Shown piece by piece: positions 16,741 to 24,940 of a stretch of 64,000 nt of DNA (position 1 is the stretch's first letter; every line of letters starts with the position of its first letter). Under the pieces are notes generated by a model. It searched no databases. It had not been told where the DNA came from and was given only the letters and a program-made list of their open reading frames with translations. This stretch comes from Mycobacterium sp. IS-1590. Lineage in GTDB: Bacteria > Actinomycetota > Actinomycetes > Mycobacteriales > Mycobacteriaceae. The translations under genes were made by a program, and so were the position numbers. Location: assembly GCF_001500025.1 (NCBI RefSeq), contig NZ_LQIW01000048.1, positions 124,001 through 188,000 of the forward strand, in the 5' to 3' direction.

Positions 16741-17774
16741 CTTTGCAGTTCGGCCTGCTGTGGCCGTTCAGGAACCCAGATTCTGTGCCCTGGGACGAGT
16801 TCTACCGATCGCACCTCGCCCTCGTGGTGGAATCGGAGCGGATGGGCTTCGACGAAGCCTGGCTCACCGAGCACCACTTCATCGACGATGGTTACTCACC
16901 GTCACTCTTTCCGATCGGCGCCGCCATCGCCGCGCGCACCGACCGGATCCGCATCGGGACGTTCCTACTACTCCTTCCGCTGCACAATCCGGTCCAGGTC
17001 GCCGAGGACACCGCAACACTCGACATCATCTCCGGCGGTCGTTTCGACCTCGGAGTCGGCCTCGGTTATCGGCCAGGCGAATTCGACGCCCAGGGTATCC
17101 CGGCCCGCGAGCGTGCAAGTCGTATGCGAGAAAGCCTGCCCATCGTGCGGCGACTCCTGTCCGGCGAGAACGTCACCATCGACGGCAAGTACATCAAGCT
17201 GAACGACATTCGAATCACTCCGCCTGCACTGCAACAGCCGCACCCGCCGATGTGGGTGGGGGGCACTGCGCCGAAGGCGATCGAGCGGGCAGCAGCGATG
17301 GGGATGCACTTCCTCAGCGGCGGGCCCGGATCGGCCGCCGTCTACGACGACGCGCTACGTGCCCACGGCCGCAACCCACGTGACTTCCACGTGGCCGCCA
17401 CCGTGCCGACCTATGTCGCGCCCACGCGTCGACAGGCCTGGGAAATCGCCGCTGAACCTCTGCGCTACATGGCGGCGAGTTATCTCAAGTGGACAGCCGA
17501 AGCCAAGGGCATTGCGGACGCCGACTTGCCGGCGTTGCCCTCCGCCGAGGAGATAGTGCAACGGCAGTCGATGGATTTCTTCGGTGAAGACATGCTCGTC
17601 GGCTCACCTCACGACGTGATCGAGAAGATCGAGACCTACCGAGCTGGAGCGCGGCTGACGCACCTGGTTGCCGCAATGGCACTACCTGGCATGGCGGTAC
17701 ACCAGATCCACGCGAGCATGGAGCTCTTCGCGGGGAATGTCATCCCCCACTTCCGCGAATCGAATTCGCGGTGA
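16737..17774 (+). CDS. LLM class flavin-dependent oxidoreductase
   Basis: A 345-residue luciferase-like flavoenzyme. Family segments are ERMGFDEAWLTEHHFIDDGY (about 34-53), RIGTFLLLLPLHNPVQVAED, LDIISGGRFDLGVGLGYRPGEF and PPMWVGGTAPKAIERAA. It probably works with reduced FMN or F420 as a monooxygenase or reductase in the same route as the HsaA-like protein upstream. The start overlaps the tetR stop by ATGA. Its last 35 bp overlap, tail to tail, the gene on the opposite strand that ends at 17740. Confidence 0.86.
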   Translation: MTLQFGLLWPFRNPDSVPWDEFYRSHLALVVESERMGFDEAWLTEHHFIDDGYSPSLFPIGAAIAARTDRIRIGTFLLLLPLHNPVQVAEDTATLDIISGGRFDLGVGLGYRPGEFDAQGIPARERASRMRESLPIVRRLLSGENVTIDGKYIKLNDIRITPPALQQPHPPMWVGGTAPKAIERAAAMGMHFLSGGPGSAAVYDDALRAHGRNPRDFHVAATVPTYVAPTRRQAWEIAAEPLRYMAASYLKWTAEAKGIADADLPALPSAEEIVQRQSMDFFGEDMLVGSPHDVIEKIETYRAGARLTHLVAAMALPGMAVHQIHASMELFAGNVIPHFRESNSR

Positions 17775-18771
17775 TCAAAGGCAATTCACCCGCAGTGACG
17801 AGGCCCGGGTTCGCCGCCACGACGGCCGGGATTGCGTTCACCGCGGGATTGGCGGTCGGGGCGGCGACGTACTCCTCCTCGGCGCCGCCGAAGACCGGCT
17901 CGTAACGAACCCGGATATTGGGCACGCCGGAAATCTCCATCACGTAGCCGTGCTCGATCGGCCAATCGGGTTCCATCGCATCCCCGAGACGCCACAGTAA
18001 ATCCATCTCGAGGAGTGGCCGGTCGGCCTTCATACCCTGGAACATCGCCTTCATACCGCAAACCGTGCCCTCGCCGATCTCCATGTAGCCGAGGTCGAGA
18101 TGCTTTGTGGCGATACCGAGCTGCGGCGTAAAGCGCACCTCGTCGAGCTCGACATGTAGCGCGCCGGCCATCATCTCGATGGCGTCTTCGAAGGCCGAGA
18201 TCCGCTGCCGCATCATGTCAATCAGCCCCGGTGTGTCCGGTGGCGAACCGAACCCAAGCGCCAGCCACGTCTCCGGGGACTCGTAGGGTGTGCAGTCGAC
18301 CGCTTCGTGGATGGTGATTCGGTCCACTTCGCGGCACGCGGCCGCGGAGACGAGCGCGATCACGCTGGCCAGCCCGGGATTGATTCCTGAACCGTACAAC
18401 GACACGCCACCCCGGACGGCCGCATCGTGCAAACGTTGACGCTCATGCTCACCGAAGGAATGGCCCGTGATGAATCCCGCCGTCGAGATCACGTTGACAC
18501 CTGCATCGAGGAGCCGGACCATCTCGTCGAGATTCGGAACCATCGGCATGTAAAGCACGACATCGGGTTTCAGTGCGACGATCGTGTCAATGTCGCTTGT
18601 CGCCGGTATCCCGACCGGCGGGATACCGCACAGTTGACCGACGTCCTTGCCGACCTTGCCTTCGCTCCATGCGTAACATCCGACGAGCTCGAGCCCTGGT
18701 TGCGCCTGGACTGCCCGAACCGCGGCTTGAGCCACCTGACCGGTGGTCCACTGCACCACCCGAATGGTCAT
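17740..18771 (-). CDS. NAD(P)H-dependent amine dehydrogenase / DapB-like protein
   Basis: A 343-residue protein with an N-terminal Rossmann segment (RVVQWTTGQVAQAAVRAVQ) and an active-site-like GINPGLAS motif near residue 128. The second domain resembles the C-terminal domain of 2,4-diaminopentanoate dehydrogenase-like proteins. Mycobacteria carry many such proteins in lipid or steroid-like catabolic clusters, where the actual substrate is unknown. It lies 25 bp downstream of the P450 gene in the minus-strand set ALDH-like, SnoaL-like, P450, this gene. Its 3' end overlaps the convergent LLM gene by 35 bp. Confidence 0.75.
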   Translation of the reverse strand: MTIRVVQWTTGQVAQAAVRAVQAQPGLELVGCYAWSEGKVGKDVGQLCGIPPVGIPATSDIDTIVALKPDVVLYMPMVPNLDEMVRLLDAGVNVISTAGFITGHSFGEHERQRLHDAAVRGGVSLYGSGINPGLASVIALVSAAACREVDRITIHEAVDCTPYESPETWLALGFGSPPDTPGLIDMMRQRISAFEDAIEMMAGALHVELDEVRFTPQLGIATKHLDLGYMEIGEGTVCGMKAMFQGMKADRPLLEMDLLWRLGDAMEPDWPIEHGYVMEISGVPNIRVRYEPVFGGAEEEYVAAPTANPAVNAIPAVVAANPGLVTAGELPLITANSIRGSGG

Positions 18772-18796
18772 GACACCATCTCATCCATTTTGTCGG

Positions 18797-19990
18797 TCAG
18801 ACGATGGCCGGCAACGAATCCCAGCCCCGCAGCGCGGGTGAATTCGCCATACGGGCATTGTCGACGTCGATCTCCCACTCCGGGAAGCGGTCGAGGATCT
18901 CCTCGAGGGCGATACGACCTTCCAACCGCGCCAGGGCCGAACCCAGGCAATAGTGCGCGCCGATGCCAAACGACAAGTGCTTGATGTACTCGCGGTGGAT
19001 ATCGAAGCGATCCCCGTCGGGGAACCGTCGATCATCATGGTTGGCAGACCCGATCAGGAACAGGATCACACTGCCAGCGGGGACGGTCCCACCGTGGAAC
19101 TCTGTGTCAGTCGCGACGTACCGGGCGAATTGCTGCGCGGGCGATTCGAGACGCAGAACTTCCTCGATGGCCCTGGGAATCAATGAGCGGTCCTCGACCA
19201 ATTGGCGCCGTTGGTCCGGATGGTCAGCGAGTGTCTTGCCGGTCCAACTGATCAGATGCCCGGTGGTCTCGGCACCGGCGCTGGCGAGAAGCGTTGTGTA
19301 GGTCAGCACTTCGTCACGGGTGAGTCGGCGGGTCGAGCCATCCTCTTCTTCGAGCTCGGCGTTGAGTAAATCGGTCATCAGGTCGTCTGACGGGTTCTTG
19401 GCGCGCCAATCGATGTACTCGGCATAACTTGAGCCGTCGGCAAAACCCTCCTGCGGCGTGAGATGTTCGCCCGGGTCGGCACGCAGGCTGCGGTCGGTGT
19501 CCTGCCGATGGGCCTCCTGAGCAGACTCCGGAATACCGAGAAGCATGCCGATCGTGCGCATTGGAACCTGCGCGCCGAGGTCCGCCATGAAGTCGAACTT
19601 CTTGGCGCCCATAACCGCATCGAGGCTGCGTGCGCAATACTCGCGAACCTTGTCCTCCAGCTCGGCTATGCGGCGCGGGGTGAAGACACCATGCAGCACC
19701 TTGCGATATCTGGTGTGGACCGGCGGATCTTGGAAGATGAACATACTCGGCGGCATCTCGATATCGGCCCGTATGAAGTCCAAAATCGCACCCCGGCCCG
19801 AGATGAATGTTCGGTGGTCCAACAGCACCCGCTCGACATCGTCGGCTCGGCTGACGGCGAAGAAGTCATGTGCTGCGTTGTAGTACAACGGCGCTTCCTC
19901 TCTCAGCCGTCGATAGACCGGATACGGATCGGCGTCGATGACGGGGTCGAAAGGGTCGTAATAGACATCGCTCGGGCTCGCAACCGTCAA
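18797..19990 (-). CDS. Cytochrome P450
   Basis: A 397-residue P450. The I-helix is LLASAGAETTGHLISW, the ExxR is EEVLRL, and the haem loop is FGIGAHYCLGSALARLEG. It is a paralogue of the P450 at 4421-5629. The frame is open far upstream (to 20308), but the only sensible start is TTG 19990: it follows AAGGAG closely and the N terminus then matches the paralogue (SDVYYDPFDPV). The longer version would run through an operator and lacks family character. A perfect TTAG-N8-CTAA dyad lies 44 bp upstream. No ferredoxin gene is adjacent. Confidence 0.9.
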   Translation of the reverse strand: MTVASPSDVYYDPFDPVIDADPYPVYRRLREEAPLYYNAAHDFFAVSRADDVERVLLDHRTFISGRGAILDFIRADIEMPPSMFIFQDPPVHTRYRKVLHGVFTPRRIAELEDKVREYCARSLDAVMGAKKFDFMADLGAQVPMRTIGMLLGIPESAQEAHRQDTDRSLRADPGEHLTPQEGFADGSSYAEYIDWRAKNPSDDLMTDLLNAELEEEDGSTRRLTRDEVLTYTTLLASAGAETTGHLISWTGKTLADHPDQRRQLVEDRSLIPRAIEEVLRLESPAQQFARYVATDTEFHGGTVPAGSVILFLIGSANHDDRRFPDGDRFDIHREYIKHLSFGIGAHYCLGSALARLEGRIALEEILDRFPEWEIDVDNARMANSPALRGWDSLPAIV

Positions 19991-20033
19991 GTCGGACTCC
20001 TTCTCTTGGCCAGATGCCCCCTGACCCGGCTGA

Positions 20034-20049
20034 TTAGTCGATTGCCTAA
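20034..20049. promoter_or_regulatory. TTAG-N8-CTAA operator, copy 3
   Basis: TTAGTCGATTGCCTAA on the plus strand (TTAGGCAATCGACTAA on minus), with GATTAG/CTAATC arms extending to 20032-20051. It lies between the SnoaL-like stop and the P450 start at 19990, 44 bp upstream of the latter. Confidence 0.72.
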
Positions 20050-20076
20050 TCGAAGACGATACCGAGGTCCTCGTCG

Positions 20077-20532
20077 TCAAGGCAAGAGCCGCTCGTCTCG
20101 TGCCGCTGCCACCTCGCCCGCTGGGCCCGGCGGCGTGAGACCGACGAATCCGAGGGGATTCAGGTACTCCTTGTACAGGGTGATCTTGTCGGCCTCGAAG
20201 CCGAATATGGTGATGTAGGTGTTCCGGTAGATGCCCCCGTTCCCCCGCCGTGAAGCTTCGCTGTGGTACTCCGCGATCACCAGCTGCTCGCCGGCTACCT
20301 CGTACCACCGGTCGTAGACGAAGTCCATCCGCACGAACATCGCCGGCATCGAAGTGCGCAACTGGTCGACTATCGCGGCGCTTCCCCGCGTCGCGGGAAG
20401 ATCCTCGACGAATGGCAGCACCATCATGGCATCGGTGGCGAGATGACGCGCGACCCGGTCGAAGTCGAGATCTCCTATGCTGTCGAGGAATTCGCGGGCA
20501 AGCTGAACTCGGTCCTCAAAAGTCCACGGCAC
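20077..20532 (-). CDS. SnoaL-like / NTF2-fold protein
   Basis: A 151-residue protein with the pattern of the NTF2-like superfamily. A long N-terminal helix (EDRVQLAREFLDSIGDLDFD, then LATDAMMVLPFVED) is followed by the curved sheet: VIAEYHSEASRRGNGGIYRNTY, ITIFGFEADKITLYKEYLNP. Members include limonene epoxide hydrolase, ketosteroid isomerase and SnoaL cyclases. I do not see enough to choose a reaction. Its start lies 17 bp inside the 3' end of the upstream ALDH-like gene, so the two are coupled. Confidence 0.7.
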   Translation of the reverse strand: MPWTFEDRVQLAREFLDSIGDLDFDRVARHLATDAMMVLPFVEDLPATRGSAAIVDQLRTSMPAMFVRMDFVYDRWYEVAGEQLVIAEYHSEASRRGNGGIYRNTYITIFGFEADKITLYKEYLNPLGFVGLTPPGPAGEVAAARDERLLP

Positions 20533-22045
20533 GTCGATACTCCCCTGGGTCGGCAGCGGCGAACGTTTTGTGCTCGAGGAACTTCTCGAGCTCTACGGAT
20601 CCGTCAGCCGGAATGTCGTGCTCCTCGGCGTAACCGAAGCGGCTGTCGGGACCGAGATAGTTGCCGCCGTTGATGCTCATCCGGCCGGTCCGCACCCGGC
20701 GCGCCACCGCGAGCGCACGCTCGTGGGACCCAAAGACGACGCCGGACGGTCCGCATATCGAACGGTTCGCGATCCGAACTGCATCTCGATCGTCGTCGTA
20801 GGGGACCACAACCAGAACCGGACCACCGACTTCCGCCGCCAGCACTTCGCTCTCGGGGTCGACCCCGGTGAGCAACGTGGGTTCGTAGAAGTAACCAGGC
20901 CGCACCATTCCGCCGCCCCTCACGAGCGTTGCACCGGACGCGATGGCCCGCTTGACCATCTCATCGACCTCGTCGCGACGCCGATCACTGATGAGCGGTC
21001 CCATCCAGGTGCAGACATCGGCGGGGTCGCCATAGCGCACCGCGGCCAGGCATTTCGCCAGGTCACCCACCGCTGTGTCACAGCGGTGGGCAGGCACCAA
21101 GACCCGTGAGATCGGAGCCGAGCCTTGTCCCGCATGCGACGTTGCCATCAGCGCTATCTGCTCAGTACAGGTCGAGACGTCGGCATCGTCGAGCACGATC
21201 GCTGTCGACTTTCGCTCCGGCTTCATCCACACCCGCTTGACAGCCCCACTGGCTGCGACCATGAGGCGGCGCCCCGCTGCTACTGATCCGGTAAAGGAGA
21301 TCAAGTCGACATCTCGGTGGCTGGCGAGTGTGCTGTCCACGGCTGGGTTCAGGGAAGCCAGCAGATTCACCACCCCGGCGGGAATCTCGGTCGTCGTCGC
21401 GATCAGCTCGCCGAGCGCAAGCGTTGTCAATGCAGCGTCGGAGCCGCTTTTCAACACCACCGTGCAACCTGCGGCCAGCGCCGGGCCCAAGGCGGCAATC
21501 GTCATGCGGATCGGGTGACTGGAGCCGGTGAAGATCGACACCACGCCGATCGGACCCTTCTCGGTCCAATGCGTCCCCCGGCCCGCATCGCCGTCGCCGG
21601 CAGTGGTGCTCGAATTGGCCGCCAACGTATCCGCATGACGGCCTACCGCGTTGATAGGCGCATCGAGGTATGGCCCTTCGGTCAGCCGCCAGGTGGCCCC
21701 CGTCTCGGCAACGGTCAGCCGCCGCAGTTCCTCGCGATGCCCGATCAGGGCCGCGTGGAGCTGCGTGAGACATTTGACCCGGAACGTGATGTCGGTGGAC
21801 CACTTCGTCGAGTCGAAAGCACGCCGGGCCGCCGCGACGGCCCGCTGTGCATCGTCGACGTCGCAGTCTGGCGCAAAGCCCATGATCGCACCGGTCGCCG
21901 GGTTCACCGACGGAAATGTTTGGCGGCTGCGACCGTCCGACAGCACGCCGTCGATCAGCATGTGTCGCTCAACCCGGCCGGCCGAATGCTCTGGGGAGCC
22001 CGCTCCCCTGCCGTCCGCGGGCTTGGTCCCCGCCTGAGATGGCAT
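20516..22045 (-). CDS. Aldehyde dehydrogenase homologue lacking catalytic residues
   Basis: A 509-residue protein with the full aldehyde dehydrogenase fold but altered active site. Compared with the intact homologue at 35404-36900, the oxyanion asparagine (YNYP) is Ser in GSSHP (about 176). The general-base Glu (ELGGK) is Lys in KPERK (about 275). The nucleophile Cys (GQGCA) is Ser in GQGSA (about 309, codon TCG at 21119-21121). The C-terminal PFGGYKQSGIGRE motif is also lost. The coenzyme-site lysine (TVVLK) remains. It is an uninterrupted reading frame, so a conserved pseudoenzyme is more likely than decay. ATG 22045 follows GGGAGCGGTGG. It heads the minus-strand set with SnoaL-like, P450 and DapB-like genes. 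Confidence 0.82.
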   Translation of the reverse strand: MPSQAGTKPADGRGAGSPEHSAGRVERHMLIDGVLSDGRSRQTFPSVNPATGAIMGFAPDCDVDDAQRAVAAARRAFDSTKWSTDITFRVKCLTQLHAALIGHREELRRLTVAETGATWRLTEGPYLDAPINAVGRHADTLAANSSTTAGDGDAGRGTHWTEKGPIGVVSIFTGSSHPIRMTIAALGPALAAGCTVVLKSGSDAALTTLALGELIATTTEIPAGVVNLLASLNPAVDSTLASHRDVDLISFTGSVAAGRRLMVAASGAVKRVWMKPERKSTAIVLDDADVSTCTEQIALMATSHAGQGSAPISRVLVPAHRCDTAVGDLAKCLAAVRYGDPADVCTWMGPLISDRRRDEVDEMVKRAIASGATLVRGGGMVRPGYFYEPTLLTGVDPESEVLAAEVGGPVLVVVPYDDDRDAVRIANRSICGPSGVVFGSHERALAVARRVRTGRMSINGGNYLGPDSRFGYAEEHDIPADGSVELEKFLEHKTFAAADPGEYRRAVDF

Positions 22046-22063
22046 CCACCGCTCCCGCAACAA

Positions 22064-22080
22064 AAATAGTTGACTCGGTC
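22064..22080 (+). promoter_or_regulatory. AAATAGTTGACTCGGTC box, copy 2
   Basis: Exact match to copy 1, preceded by extra A residues, in the divergent region between the ALDH-like gene and the acyl-CoA dehydrogenase gene at 22216, toward which it points. TATACA lies 8 bp after TTGACT, as in copy 1. Confidence 0.7.
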
Positions 22081-22215
22081 TGTTATACACTACTACCTTG
22101 TCGAAAGGTCGGTATCTGTCGCTCGACCATGATTCGCGGCAACAGGCATGGAGCGGCGATCACGCTGACCGCAATCGACTGGGACGTACACCGGTACGCG
22201 TACACAGGAGGCGGC

Positions 22216-23517
22216 ATGGCGTGGGAGTTCAGAACGGATCCTGAGTACCAGGGCTTGCTGGACTGGGCCGACGATTTCGTGCGGGAGGAAGTCGAGCCGT
22301 TGGACCTGGTATGGCCGGGTCAGGAGTTCGTACCGCTCAGCGACGCTCGGCGCAAGGCAATCGATCCGCTCAAGGCGCAGGTGAGGAGCAAGGGGTTGTG
22401 GGCGACTCACCTCGGCCCTGAACTGGGTGGCCAGGGGTACGGGCAACTCAAGCTGGCCCTACTGAACGAAATCCTGGGCCGCTCGTTGTGGGCGCCGATC
22501 GTGTTCGGGTGCCAGGCGCCCGACACCGGAAACGCCGAGATCATCGCACACTACGGCACCGAGGAGCAGAAACAGCGCTATCTGCAGCCGTTGCTGGACG
22601 GCGAGATGTTCTCGAGCTATTCGATGACCGAGCCTCAAGCAGGAGCCGATCCCACTCGCTTCCAGACGCGCGGACACCGCGATGGCGACGGCTGGGTGAT
22701 CAACGGCTGGAAATACTTCTCCTCCAACGCCAAGACCGCATCGTTTCTCATCGTGATGGTCGTGACCAACCCGGATGTCAGTCCGTACCAAGGGATGTCG
22801 ATGTTCCTGATTCCCACAGACACCCCGGGCGTCACGATCGAACGCAACGTCGGTCTCTACGGCGAGCCCGTCAACGAGGGCTTTCATGCCCTGATCCACT
22901 ACGACAACGTCCGGGTACCGGCGGAGGCGTTGCTCGGCGGTGAGGGTCAAGCCTTCGCAATCGCGCAGACGAGACTCGGCGGCGGACGAATTCACCACGC
23001 CATGCGGACGATCGGCCTGGCGCGTCAGGCACTCGACATGATGTGCGAACGCGCACTGAGCCGTGAGACCGCGGGCTCGCGGTTGTCGGACAAGCAATTC
23101 GTCCAAGGGTTCATCGCCGACTCTTACGCTCAGCTCATGCAGTTCAGATTGTTCGTGCTCTACACCGCTTGGGAGATCGATGAGTACAACGACTACAAGC
23201 GAGTTCGCAAGGATATCGCTGCCGTGAAGGCGACGATGCCGAGTGTGCTGCACGATATCGCGTGGCGGGCAATGCAGGTCCACGGTGCGCTCGGCGTCAG
23301 CAACGAGATGCCGCTGTTCAGAATGATCCACGGTGCCGCCGCGATGGGTCTGGTCGATGGTCCAACCGAGGTGCACAAGACGACGGTGGCGCGTCAAGTT
23401 CTGCGTGACCATTCGCCTAGCGAGGGTATGTGGCCACGCGAGTGGATTCCGGCCAAGCTCGAGGCTGCTCGTGAGAAGCTCGCCGAATATCTCGAACTCG
23501 AGATCGGCAACACATGA
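22216..23517 (+). CDS. Acyl-CoA dehydrogenase (ACAD10/ACAD11-like)
   Basis: A 433-residue acyl-CoA dehydrogenase. A strong AGGAGG ribosome site 4 bp before ATG 22216 fixes the start, although the frame is open further upstream. Beyond the general family marks (YSMTEPQAGADPT, WVINGWKYFSSNAKT), the segment RLGGGRIHHAMRTIGLARQ with MCERALSRE strongly recalls the dehydrogenase domain of animal ACAD10/ACAD11. Those proteins carry a kinase domain and process 4-hydroxyacyl-CoAs through a phosphorylated intermediate. A separate ACAD11-type kinase is encoded at 44278-45309, under the same promoter box. The P450 gene follows after 49 bp. Confidence 0.86.
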   Translation: MAWEFRTDPEYQGLLDWADDFVREEVEPLDLVWPGQEFVPLSDARRKAIDPLKAQVRSKGLWATHLGPELGGQGYGQLKLALLNEILGRSLWAPIVFGCQAPDTGNAEIIAHYGTEEQKQRYLQPLLDGEMFSSYSMTEPQAGADPTRFQTRGHRDGDGWVINGWKYFSSNAKTASFLIVMVVTNPDVSPYQGMSMFLIPTDTPGVTIERNVGLYGEPVNEGFHALIHYDNVRVPAEALLGGEGQAFAIAQTRLGGGRIHHAMRTIGLARQALDMMCERALSRETAGSRLSDKQFVQGFIADSYAQLMQFRLFVLYTAWEIDEYNDYKRVRKDIAAVKATMPSVLHDIAWRAMQVHGALGVSNEMPLFRMIHGAAAMGLVDGPTEVHKTTVARQVLRDHSPSEGMWPREWIPAKLEAAREKLAEYLELEIGNT

Positions 23518-23566
23518 TTCGGATCAGTTCATCGACGAAGACCCACGAACCGAGAAGAGACACGCC

Positions 23567-24931
23567 ATGACGCTGGAAGATGTTGTCCGAGAAGACACCC
23601 GCAAACAACCGCGTATCGAGTTCGACCGACACACTCCTGAGTTCCGGCAACGATTCGACGACATTGCCCAGGAAATGCACCAGAGGTGCCCCGTGGCGTG
23701 GAATGACACCTACGGCGGCTACTGGGTGGCCGGCGGCAGCGACGCCGTCTTCGAACTCGCACGGTGTCCGCATATCTCGAACGAACATGACATCGACGGC
23801 ACAAAGCGCGGATATCAAGGCATCTCGATCCCATTGCCCGACGAGGCGGCAGGTGTGCGGGGTGGAATGCTCGAAATGGACGGGCAAGAACATCGAACCT
23901 ACCGCAATGTCCTGAACCCCTATATGTCGCCGGCTGCGGTGAAGCGGTGGCTGCCGTTCATCGATGAGACGGTCCGCGCGTGTTTGGACGAGAAGATCGA
24001 AAGTGGCAGCATCGACTTCGTCGATGACCTCGCCAACGTGGTGCCGGCCGTCCTGACGCTCGCCATGCTGGGGATCCCGGTCCAGAAGTGGGCCATGTAC
24101 AGCGAGCCCACACACGCATTCGTCTACACGAAGCCCGATTCCCCCGATCGTCAACGCGTCATGGAGATGTACGTGGCGATGGGCATGGACCTGATGAACA
24201 ATCTTTCTGAGATCCGGGACAACCCCCGGCCCGGGATCATCGACGCGCTGGCTCGATTGCGAATCGATGGCGGGGCACCGCCCGACATGGAGTTGCTGGG
24301 GATGTTGAACCTGCTCATCGGCGGCGGCTTCGACACCACGACCGCGCTGACTGCGCATTCGCTGGAGTGGCTTTCGGAGAACCCGGCCGAACGTGAGAGG
24401 TTGATCAGCGAACGGAATGCGCTGCTGGATTCGGCCACCGAGGAGTTTCTTCGCTATTACACACCCGCACCCGGGGACGGTCGCACCATGGATACTGATA
24501 CCGAGCTGCTGGGGATCGACTTCAAGGAGGGCGACCGGGTCTACATATCCTGGGCGTTCGCGAACCGTGACCCCCTGCTCTTCGAGCAGCCGGACCAAAT
24601 ACTCCTCGATCGCAAGCACAACCGGCACTTCGCCTTCGGACTCGGTGTGCATCGGTGTATCGGCTCCAACCTGGCGCGGGTTGTGTTCAAATCGATGCTC
24701 ACCGCGGTGCTGGATCGCATGCCCGATTACCGCTGCGATCCTGAGCGGACGGTCCACTACGACACCATTGGCACCATCCAGGGCATGCGCCATCTTCCCG
24801 CAACCTTCACGCCGGGCAAGAAGAGCGGTGCGGGGTTGGAGGAGACGCTCGACCGGCTCCAGCGAATCTGCGAGGAGCAGGGGCTGGCACGCCCCATAAC
24901 GGAATTCAAGGGTGAAGCCCGCATCGTTTGA
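23567..24931 (+). CDS. Cytochrome P450
   Basis: A 454-residue P450, longer than the other three in the window owing to a C-terminal extension after the haem domain (GKKSGAGLEETLDRLQRICE). The I-helix is LLIGGGFDTTTALTAH, with Asp instead of the commoner Glu. The ExxR is EEFLRYY, and the haem loop is FAFGLGVHRCIGSNLARV. ATG 23567 is taken as the start. It is downstream of the ACAD11-like gene and therefore under the AAATAGTTGACT box at 22064. The box-associated ferredoxin at 37094 is a plausible electron donor. The convergent acyl-CoA synthetase gene ends 9 bp after its stop. Confidence 0.9.
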   Translation: MTLEDVVREDTRKQPRIEFDRHTPEFRQRFDDIAQEMHQRCPVAWNDTYGGYWVAGGSDAVFELARCPHISNEHDIDGTKRGYQGISIPLPDEAAGVRGGMLEMDGQEHRTYRNVLNPYMSPAAVKRWLPFIDETVRACLDEKIESGSIDFVDDLANVVPAVLTLAMLGIPVQKWAMYSEPTHAFVYTKPDSPDRQRVMEMYVAMGMDLMNNLSEIRDNPRPGIIDALARLRIDGGAPPDMELLGMLNLLIGGGFDTTTALTAHSLEWLSENPAERERLISERNALLDSATEEFLRYYTPAPGDGRTMDTDTELLGIDFKEGDRVYISWAFANRDPLLFEQPDQILLDRKHNRHFAFGLGVHRCIGSNLARVVFKSMLTAVLDRMPDYRCDPERTVHYDTIGTIQGMRHLPATFTPGKKSGAGLEETLDRLQRICEEQGLARPITEFKGEARIV

Positions 24932-24940
24932 ACAGTTGGA

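Noticed and set aside
19991..20308. N-terminal extension of the P450 to 20308
   Set aside because: It overlaps the SnoaL-like gene and the TTAG-N8-CTAA operator and is Arg/Pro-rich without P450 features.
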